From positions 52,390,001 to 52,454,000 of the forward strand of contig CM060733.1 in NCBI GenBank assembly GCA_030704615.1: a stretch of 64,000 bases of DNA, read 5' to 3'. The stretch comes from Takakia lepidozioides. Its lineage: Eukaryota > Streptophyta > Takakiopsida > Takakiales > Takakiaceae. Position numbers and translations under genes: made by a program. The stretch's first letter is position 1; each line of letters begins with the position of its first letter. The notes beneath the pieces are model-generated. The model did no database searches, was not told where the DNA came from, and was given only the letters and a program-made list of their open reading frames with translations. This document shows, one piece after another, positions 56,493 to 64,000 of the stretch.

Positions 56493-57211
56493 TTGTGTGG
56501 ACTAGTGACTGCCCATAGTGGGCAGCATAGTGGCAGCCTAGTGACTGACTAGTTGTAGCCTAGTGGTTGGACTAGTGGCTGACTAGTGGTGGACTAGTGG
56601 TATACTAGTGTGTGGTGTGCACATGTTTTGTGGTTTTTTGGACAGCGATGTAGTTGTGTAGCGATATGTATGCGCACGACAGCTGCTGTCAAGTTATTTT
56701 ACCACTAGTGTGAAACTAGCTAGGAAATAGCTAGCTTTTACATATTGACATTTGGGATTGGCCCAAGTGTCAATCCAGGGGTCAAGGCAGATTTAGGCCC
56801 TGGAGTGGTTATCTTCACGGCAAGCGCGGAAGGCTCATCTTTCTCGAGTTGAGCCTCACCGCGCCTAGCTATGGCACCGTAGTGTGGATTCCCCATGGCA
56901 TGGGGTGCACGTGGCTTGACTTGTATTTTGAGTGATGAGGTTATATATGCATGAGTTTATGCTTCAGCTTTGTGAGCTCTCATGAGCTTGTGCTTGTATT
57001 CTTCTTTCTTCTTTATCATTGTGTGGACTAGTGACTGCCATAGTGGGGCATCAGCATAGTGGCAGCCTAGTGACTGACTAGTTGTAGCCTAGTGGTTGGA
57101 CTAGTGGCTGGACTAGTGGTGGACTAGTGGTATACTAGTGTGTGGTGTGCACATGTGTTGTGTGGTTTTGGACAGCGATGTAGTTGTGTAGCGATATGTA
57201 TGCGCACGACA
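56493..57211 (+). repeat. Right terminal repeats in the order A-B-A
   Basis: A at 56493-56681, spacer GCTGC, B at 56687-57018, and A again at 57019-57211. The A-B junction forms the palindrome GACAGCTGCTGTC (56678-56690). The final A ends CGACA, as does the copy at 63734. Confidence 0.88.
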
Positions 57212-57215
57212 TCTT

Positions 57216-58004
57216 GCTTCTAGTGCAATGTACACTGCTGATTGGTATAAATGTTTGATAGTTCCTGTAGTCAAGTTCTGCTAAAACATCAGTCATCGGC
57301 CATCAGTCATCAGCAAATTTTCCATGTGTCCTTGGGTATTTAAAATTGAAGGTGCTTAAGGAAATTTACAGGCTACCTTAAATTTAAAGTGCTCCGTGTA
57401 AGACCACGACAACTAAACCATAGGAAGCTAACTATGCCCCCCGCACCTGGCTGTTGTTAGCATGTCATTATCCGCTACAACACTGGTAGCTAGTAGTGCC
57501 GCTAAGAAATTAGGGGATGCTATTCTGTGAGCAGTTCCCTGCGAGCAGAAAAAAAATCATGAGCAGAAATCGCCTCACGCTTCGAATCTGTCCCACCTAT
57601 AACCGCGGGCGCCTACTAGAAGACCTATTACTACGCATAGTGGCCAGTATTACAAGCTCGGTTATGGATACTGTTGGGATGAATGACAGATGAATGTCTG
57701 TAATGATGAATGAGACATGGATGAATGAAATAAATGAAATAATACAAAGTTGTTTTGCAGTAGTAGCTCCCAAATCCCCCGAGCTCCGAAATCCTTTAAA
57801 CCATGCTAGTCTTGCTTGCAAATCAATTGTGAAAGTGCAGTGTATATTGCCAACAATAATCCACATGCTTATGTGGATGAGATGGGTTTACTATGTCATT
57901 TTCTAGGTATCTCCAAGGTTGAGAGAAATGCTCACACCCAATCTAAAGAAGGCAGAGAGGTGAACTCGTGCTTTATAAATAAACATTTAAAACACGTACT
58001 TAGG
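57216..58004. other. Stretch without a recognised gene
   Basis: Contains CAACACTG at 57478 (hAT-end-like, no partner) and a GATGAATG-rich run at 57680-57750. No coding features. Confidence 0.4.
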
Positions 58005-58778
58005 AATTAAGATGTCTTGACGACCCTTAATCCCCCAGCACCTGCCACACACCACCTACCGCCAAGGCTTGTTCGCCATCAGATTTTTTTTGGTGAATTT
58101 TTTTGGGGTTTTTGATTTTTCCATGAATTGTCATATGCCAACTCGTATTGGGAATTAAGATGTCGTTGACAACACCTTAATCCCCAACACCTGCACACAC
58201 ACCGCCTTACCGCCAAGGCTTGTTTCACATCAGATTTTTGTAGGTTAAATTTTTTTGGGCGAATTTTTTTGGCGTTTTTGGTTTTTTCCATGAATTGTCA
58301 TGTGCCAACTCGTACTGGGAATAAGATGTCGTTGACGACACCTTAATTCTGAGGCACCTTGCACACACACCACGCCTTACCGCCAGACTGTTCGCCATCA
58401 GATTTTTTTGGGTTGAAAGTTTTTGGGTGATTTTTTTTGGGGGTTTTGGGTTTTCCATGAATTGTCATGTGCCAACTCGTACTGGGAATTAAGATGTCGT
58501 TGACGACACCTTAATCTGGCACATTCGGGAGAAGAAAATAAAAATAAAATAAAAATGGATTTTTTTTTTAAAAAAAAACTTGCTGACGACACCTTAATCC
58601 CCACCACCTGCACACATACCGCCTTACCGGCAAGGCTTCTCGCCTTGAATTTTTTTGGGTTGAAATTTTTTTGGTTAACGTTTATGGGAAAAAAAAATTC
58701 GGGGATTTTGGTTTTTTCCGTAAGCTGTCATGTGCCAACTCGTACTGGGAATTAAGATGTCGTTGACGACACCTTAAT
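58005..58778. repeat. Tandem array of about 165 bp carrying the P3 palindrome
   Basis: P3 copies at about 58005-58031, 58154-58181, 58320-58346, 58488-58515, 58581-58598 (partial) and 58751-58778. Arms ATTAAGATGTCG and CGACACCTTAAT surround TTGA. Unit text includes GCCAACTCGTACTGGGA, GCACCTGCACACACACC and CCGCCAAGGCTTG followed by T-rich runs. No gene. Confidence 0.9.
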
Positions 58779-59180
58779 CCCGAGCACCTGCACACGCACC
58801 ATGTTTCATTCATGTCGCTCATTTTTTATCCAAAAGTCATCCAACATTCATCCATTCCTTTTTTTATTCATCTCAAAACCATTCACCCGGCAGCTTTTCA
58901 TCGTACATTCGTACCATATGGTCGTCACCCAGCAAGGATTCTTCCGTCAGATGGGGGTGGAGATTGCGTCCATGCAGTGTAGTTTTGGTCCACGGCAATA
59001 TGCCATCTTTTTCCCTTGGTTGTAGGATCCCATTCACTAATCTGCTCACGCTTAAGGGATTCTGCTCACGTTTACCACTTAAAGCGGAATTGCTCACACG
59101 GTAGCTACCCTCAAGAAATTAGGGCATGACTGCACCAGGTGTGGACGAATAATAAATATTTGCCTTTAGCCGTAAGGCAA

Positions 59181-59211
59181 AGTGGCTCTTAGTTACGCCG
59201 GCTTTGGCTGG

Positions 59212-59309
<98 letters not shown>

Positions 59310-59331
59310 ATCTCTCTCTCTCTCTCTCTCT
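59181..59331 (+). repeat. SINE-like tail module followed by (CT)n
   Basis: AGTGGCTCTTAGTTACGCC with a GGCTTTGGCTGGAGTCAT continuation precedes about 115 bp of (CT)n with small interruptions. The same module occurs at 12528-12564 in opposite orientation. Confidence 0.7.
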
Positions 59332-59334
59332 CGC

Positions 59335-60329
59335 TTCTTTGCCTTTAACGTGATAAAAAAAATATTGAAATAAGTTGACGCACTGAATTAGGAGAAGCCA
59401 TGTTACTCGTTTTGTTGATTCAGGTTGTTACGTATAAGAGTCGGGCCCTCAAGTCCAGGAATGTGCCCTCGCACTCAGGGCCTTTTCCCTGCATAAGGAA
59501 ATGCCAAATTTTTAATATATATTCCCATTTTAAAAAAAAATCATGTATAAAAGAATTGTCAAAATCTTTACGATTTTGTTTAGGGACATAATACAGCATT
59601 GGAAGTAAGAGGAATGTGAGGGGTACATTCCACATCTCTACAATGGAGCCGATGAGGATCTTCAGATCTGCCAAGGCAGAATGTACCTTGATGGATTGTG
59701 CTTTCTAAGGGCACAATAAATACAAAAGAATATTTTGGAAGTTCTTTACATGTAGGGTATAAAGGGCCTGAGTAAGGGGGCTTCATAGACTATTCACGTC
59801 TATGAGTCCACTGTTCAAAGCATAGCCGAGTGACAAGCCGCCGAGAAGGCCCTTACCATGCGTTAAGGACAAGTGGGGGTGGTGTATCCTACTGCCCAGC
59901 TCGGCCCCGTGGTTACAAACTAATGTGACCCCTTCTGAGAAGAGAGTAGGTTTTGAGTTGGATCCACAACTATAAGCCAGATTCCACCACTCGATCTACA
60001 AAGTCTTTGTGGTCAACACTTCCAATCACTTCTATCATTTCTAGGAAATCAGTTGGACTCCGTGAAAACTGAGACTTAACTACATAAAATGGAGAACAGT
60101 GACTTGTATTTATTTATTTTTTAAATAGAGGAAGGCCGATGGAAGGGAGGAAAAAATAACCTTGAGTACAACCATGGAGGATGAAAAAGGAGGCATCACC
60201 CGGTGACCAAGTTCTGAAATGGGAACTACAGAGGAATGGAATCCCTGAGCAGCAAATGAGAACCAAATGTTACAATCCTCTTTCCAAAATCTTGTCTTGT
60301 CCCACTAGTTTACTCTCTCTGATTCTTTT
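59335..60329. other. Stretch without a recognised gene
   Basis: 59376-59417 repeats the text at 42640-42681. The phrase CGGTGACCAAGTTCTGAAA occurs at about 60199 and again at 60820, perhaps from a decayed LTR element. Confidence 0.4.
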
Positions 60330-60645
60330 AGAGATGGGAATATGAGGCATGGTCATCAAACTTCACCTTATACTCAGCCACACTCTTCTACCCTAGCATA
60401 GATCCATTAGTCCCACCTTCATTTGGTGGGCATAGTCCTGTGGCATGTACTGCTCTCTGAAAACACGCTGAAATTTGGCCCAGGTATTAATGGAATCCGA
60501 CGCATGCCAATCTCTTCTTGACTTATCTTTCATTCTTATCCACTATTCTTTAGCTTTTCCCCGCATCTGTAAGGACGCAGTGCGGATCTTATCTGCATCC
60601 GTGTAATCTTCACAGAAGAACTCTTCTAAGGTCTCTAAGAATTTT
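60330..60645 (-). pseudogene. Decayed gypsy gag fragment
   Basis: Minus-strand translation in one frame reads KFLETLEEFFCEDYTDADKI, SINTWAKFQRVFREQYMPQD and YAHQMKVGL, a standard plant gypsy Gag block, with several in-frame stops. The flanking sequence on both sides shows no clear continuation. Confidence 0.7.
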
Positions 60646-61985
60646 CAGTACTGTGCACAGTATAGTTTGGACATAGAGTAAACCAGTGGGATAGGACAAG
60701 ATTTAAGAAAGAGGATTGTAACATTTGGAACTAAGCACTAACCTAATTATGCGTAGAGAGAAAAAAAGACTCCTGAGCTTAAGATTTCCTATCTTAAGGC
60801 ATATAGTCAGAGCCAACTCGGTGACCAAGTTCTGAAAAACAGAGAAGCATAGACGATCGTACCTCTAGAGCAGCACATACGAAGAAGAGCTAAGCACTAC
60901 CCCTTTTAATACGCTTAAATCAAAGGACAACTGAGCTTTAGATTTTCCTTTCATAAGGCTCTATGGGAGAATATTGAGCACTAGCGGAGCTCGGGCGGCA
61001 TGCTCGGAAGTAGTCGTTCTAGAGAACCTTTGAATCAAAGGTTTTGGAGCAGAGGCTTCCCCCTTTTCCCCAGATGTTGTCAAAATCAGCGAGTAGCTGT
61101 CGTCGCCTTCTCTTGGAGCTTTTGGAAAAAACTGCACACAAAGTACGCGAAGCCTTACGGGCTTCAGACATGATGTCTGAGTGAACCTTGTACAACATTG
61201 CTCTAACTAACTTGTACTTATATTTTGGATTCTCCTTATCATGGTAAGTCTAATATATTTATAACACATTTTTTGGGTATGTGGCTGCCTCTCATATATA
61301 TATATATATTAAAATGAGAATATATATATATATAACTTATTTGATTTCATACACAAATAAAATAACTCATATCTCTATTAGTTTTGGGATTATGTGATGA
61401 ATATTAGATTTTTTTTTAAATTAATCTCAATATTCTCAATTTCTTTTTTCAATTATTTATTTTGACTATGTTTGGAAATATCCTGATATGTAGGGTCTAA
61501 GCTCATACCAATGTTGGTCTGGTATATTGTTAAAAGACTTGTATAAATATTGGTTTATATACCAGGCTAGCGGTTTTTTATTGGCGATTTTTCGCCTATT
61601 GGTCGCCTGAAAATCCCCTTGACACATGAAACAAAAGGAAAAAGACGCCCAAATAAGGCAGTTTTCGCCAAAAATTGGGGGTCTCTAAAAGGTCCTCGCC
61701 CATGGACCCAGGGGGCAACACAGATGTCGTCATGGCGGGCCCCATGCAGGATGATCTGACACGCTAGATGAGAAATGGGTTTAGGGTTGTGGGGCCTCCT
61801 CCGTTTTCCATGGAGATGCTCGTCGCATGTTTTGCCTATGCGTATAAAGCTTCTCGCCGCATGCAATCTAGTAGGTCGTCGATGCTGTCACCACAATTTG
61901 AGTGTTGTTTTTGTGAATGTAGCTAGGATCTAGTAGAGGAGGTGGATAGTTAATGGAGCAGATATGCTAAGATAATTCAGCAGAT
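60646..61985. other. AT-rich stretch with (TA)n
   Basis: 61291-61335 is (TA)n with an ATTAAAATGAG interruption. ATACCAATGTTGGTCTGG at 61506 resembles the hAT-type end at 63029, but no partner end was found. No gene recognised. Confidence 0.45.
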
Positions 61986-62834
61986 ATGGTGGGAGGTAGA
62001 AGATTTGTTGGTAATGGCAACGTCTTTGGATGGCGGCTACAAATTGGAGCACCAAGCAACATGAGGTGCAGTTACAATTCCGAGTTCTGTAGATATATAT
62101 TCACTCTCACCCTCAACTCCAAATGTAGTATGTTTTGGTGCATATTAAATGGTTGCAGTGCATCTTTGTGTGGGCTTCAAACTGGCTTAGGTGTTTGGTT
62201 TCGAAGTTTGGCAACCAGGATGGCTCCAATGAAGATGCATAAGGGTTTTAAGTACAAATACTTCTTCTCTGATCGTGTTCCAGGAGATGTGGCAGAGGAA
62301 ATTGTTGGATCCCAATCCTCCAATTGTGTTGCTTCCAATTTTGAAGTGCATGAGGAAACTGACTGCGTGGTTGTTGACCCAGCTACTGATAAGGCTGATA
62401 TAGAGTTGTCTAAGAAGGAAAAGAAAAGCTATGTGTTGAATCGTCATTTCGATGATACATAAGATACTAAATTGCCATGGGCTAAGTCTGTGCATGGTGA
62501 GGATGATCGTGTGCACCACGTCAAGTGCAAGGTTTGTTCTTTTGTTGAGGGAAGGAACAAACTTTTGGTCCCAAAGTTAGACTCCCTTGGGAAATACGCT
62601 GCTAGGCACAAGGCATTGGTTGCCATAAAGGATGTGAAGAAGAGAGAGTACTATTTTCTGAAAAACAACCTCCATACTCAAAGAGAAAAGGTCTATGCAG
62701 CTAGTGCAGGCAGGGATTCCATTGCCCAACAAGTACAAGCTGACACCACTGTTGATAGAAAGAAGAAACTTGTTCAATTTACTACTGTCTTTACTTCATC
62801 ACAACATGACAGACCTATGTGTGAGTATTCGTAG
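61986..62834 (+). pseudogene. BED-like zinc-finger fragment, probably of a hAT-type transposase
   Basis: A single frame from 61986 to 62834, broken by one TAA at 62460. The second half has PWAKSVHGEDDRVHHVKCKV then CSFVEGRNKLLVPKLDSLGK and YAARHKA, with a C-x2-C pair and a downstream His as in BED-type or TTF-type zinc fingers at transposase N-termini. No RNase H-like catalytic part follows before 63029. Assignment is by pattern only. Confidence 0.4.
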
Positions 62835-63028
62835 CATATGCAAAACTTGTTTAGGTTTTTGAAGGTCAGTAATAACCCAGTCAAGCATTGGTTTGACAAT
62901 AGTGGGTAGGAGATGGCAGACCATTTTGGTGTTCTCACTGGTCGATAGTCTAGAACCGACCTAAGTAGTTTTTGCAAGAATTTCTAGATTTGTTAACAGT
63001 CAGACAAATAAAATAAAAATGTCCATAC

Positions 63029-63654
63029 CAGTGTTGGACCGGTATATAGGTCCAACCCCGGGTAGGTAAGACCATTCCCGGCTGGTAGGTAGGCTGGCCA
63101 ATACCCCGGGCAATACCACTACGGGCAATATATATCTTACTCCACGTTGCGGAATATACCATACCCGACTGGTATTGCGAGGGACGAGATTGTTGTTGAT
63201 ACCAGTATTGTTGCGATGTGAGCCTCCAAACAGCACAGTAGTAATAGTAATAGTGATAGTAATAGTAATAGTAATAAGAATAGTAAAGATAATAGTAATA
63301 AAAATAAGGATAGTGATAATGATAGTAGTTGATAATAGTAGTGATAATAGCAGTAATATCAGTAGTAATTGTGATCCACGAAGGTCCTTTTATTTTTCAG
63401 GTTATTGAGTATTTTCTTGAATATATTGAATATTCTATATACCTATCCCGGAAATTTTCATATTCCCTCATATGAGATGGAAAAAAATAAGTATTGATAC
63501 CCTACTCTATACAGCCACAAATTTACGTTATTGATACCCCTCCTATACCCTACCCGCCCCCTTACCCCAATACCAGGACCATACCGGTCTTGGGAAATAT
63601 GGGCCCTTGTGACAAGTCTCGGTATCATATTTTTGTGATACCAATCCAAGACTG
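63029..63654. mobile_element. hAT-type MITE with ATACC/GGTAT subterminal repeats
   Basis: Left end CAGTGTTGGACCGGTAT and right end (reversed) CAGTCTTGGATTGGTAT match at 13 of 17 bases. Flanking 8-mers GTCCATAC (63021-63028) and GTCCATAT (63655-63662) match at 7 of 8. The interior is dense in ATACC, GGTAT and CCCGGG words and includes the TAATAG microsatellite. No transposase. Confidence 0.75.
63235..63365 (+). repeat. (TAATAG)n-type microsatellite
   Basis: Imperfect AGTAATAGTAATAGTGATAG run inside the hAT-type MITE. Confidence 0.9.
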
Positions 63655-63733
63655 GTCCATATGCCTCTCTCACACATCTTCAATGTTTTAAGGGGCATGA
63701 ATTAAAAATTAAACTTGTGCAGGTTTTCAAAGC

Positions 63734-64000
63734 TGTCGTGCGCATACATATCGCTACACAACTACATCGTTGTCCCAAACCACACAACACATGTGCACAA
63801 CACATACTAGTATACCACTAGTCCAGCCACTAGTCCAACCACTAGGCTGCCACTATGCTGCCCACTATGGCAGTCACTAGTCCACCACAATGATAAAGAA
63901 GAAGAATACAAGCACAAGCTCATGCGAGCTCATAAACCTGAAACATATATACTCTCATCACTCAAATACAAGTCAAGCCAAATGCACCCCACGCCATGGG
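63734..64000 (-). repeat. LTR edge of a second copy of the methyltransferase-bearing gypsy family
   Basis: On the minus strand the sequence runs B then A and ends CGACA at 63734, matching 56880-57211 with scattered differences and small gaps. The B part continues beyond the window. The flank (GCTTTGAAAACC on the minus strand) has no primer-site look, so this is a 3' or solo LTR. Confidence 0.85.

Larger units (their letters stand above)
45285..57211 (+). mobile_element. Gypsy retrotransposon encoding a C5-DNA methyltransferase and a PHD finger
   Basis: An 11.9-kb element bounded by TGTCAAG at the left and CGACA at the right, with a 4-bp duplication TCTT (45281-45284 and 57212-57215). Coding order is Gag, protease, DNA methyltransferase, reverse transcriptase, RNase H, integrase, PHD finger. 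This RT-RNaseH-integrase order is that of Ty3/gypsy. Many frameshifts and stops mean it cannot make a full polyprotein. Its terminal repeats are in an unusual order (B at the left; A-B-A at the right). Confidence 0.88.

Noticed and set aside
59182-59373. Ser-Leu repeat ORF
   Set aside because: It is the translation of a (CT)n microsatellite.
1-64000. tRNA, rRNA or other structured RNA genes
   Set aside because: None recognised by eye. A tRNAscan-SE or Infernal run would be needed to exclude small ones.

Overview
The window looks like repeat-dense nuclear DNA of a streptophyte, most likely a charophyte-grade alga such as Chara. That identification is an inference. It rests on spliceosomal introns, a plant-type polyphenol oxidase, Ty3/gypsy elements, a Mutator-like transposase with a GCM/WRKY-type zinc finger, and a gypsy element carrying a C5 cytosine methyltransferase, a combination reported from charophytes. 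I recognised no rRNA or tRNA gene and no prokaryotic operon.

Left part (1-25 kb). The 3' end of a chromodomain gypsy element (1-2510) appears to cut into a degraded transposase-like gene on the minus strand. Then come a small spliced gene with RNA polymerase II CTD-like YSPASP repeats (6402-8123) and a degraded gene with a ParB-like motif (8491-11001). All three carry copies of one 24-bp hairpin palindrome (P1), mostly in introns. At 14.9-20.1 kb a nine-exon minus-strand gene encodes a ParB-like domain joined to a beta-class N6/N4-type DNA methyltransferase domain. Its two longest introns hold eleven copies of a different palindrome (P2), some with compensatory arm changes. A Mutator-like transposase gene follows at 20.9-24.4 kb.

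Middle part (25-45 kb). This holds a 5'- and 3'-incomplete LINE on the minus strand (27.4-30.3 kb), unidentified ORFs, a 431-codon frame broken only by two TAG codons (33.98-35.28 kb), a Myb/SANT-like fragment, and a well-formed four-exon polyphenol oxidase gene (39.3-42.4 kb, 594 aa, one GC-AG intron). A foldback repeat, a hAT-type MITE with a perfect 8-bp target duplication and a TAA-flanked MITE follow.

Right part (45-64 kb). An 11.9-kb gypsy element (45285-57211) encodes Gag, protease, a C5-DNA methyltransferase, reverse transcriptase/RNase H and integrase, and ends in a PHD finger. Its LTR halves are in permuted order, and the methyltransferase is broken by an internal inversion and reordering plus frameshifts. 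Beyond it are a tandem array with a third palindrome (P3) that shares a 12-bp core with P2, a (CT)n tract, a decayed gag, a BED-like zinc-finger fragment, a second hAT-type MITE and the edge of another LTR of the same gypsy family.

Functionally the window is a mobile-element landscape with one clear host gene (polyphenol oxidase). The feature most worth following is the pairing of ParB-like/methyltransferase genes with locus-specific intronic palindromes.
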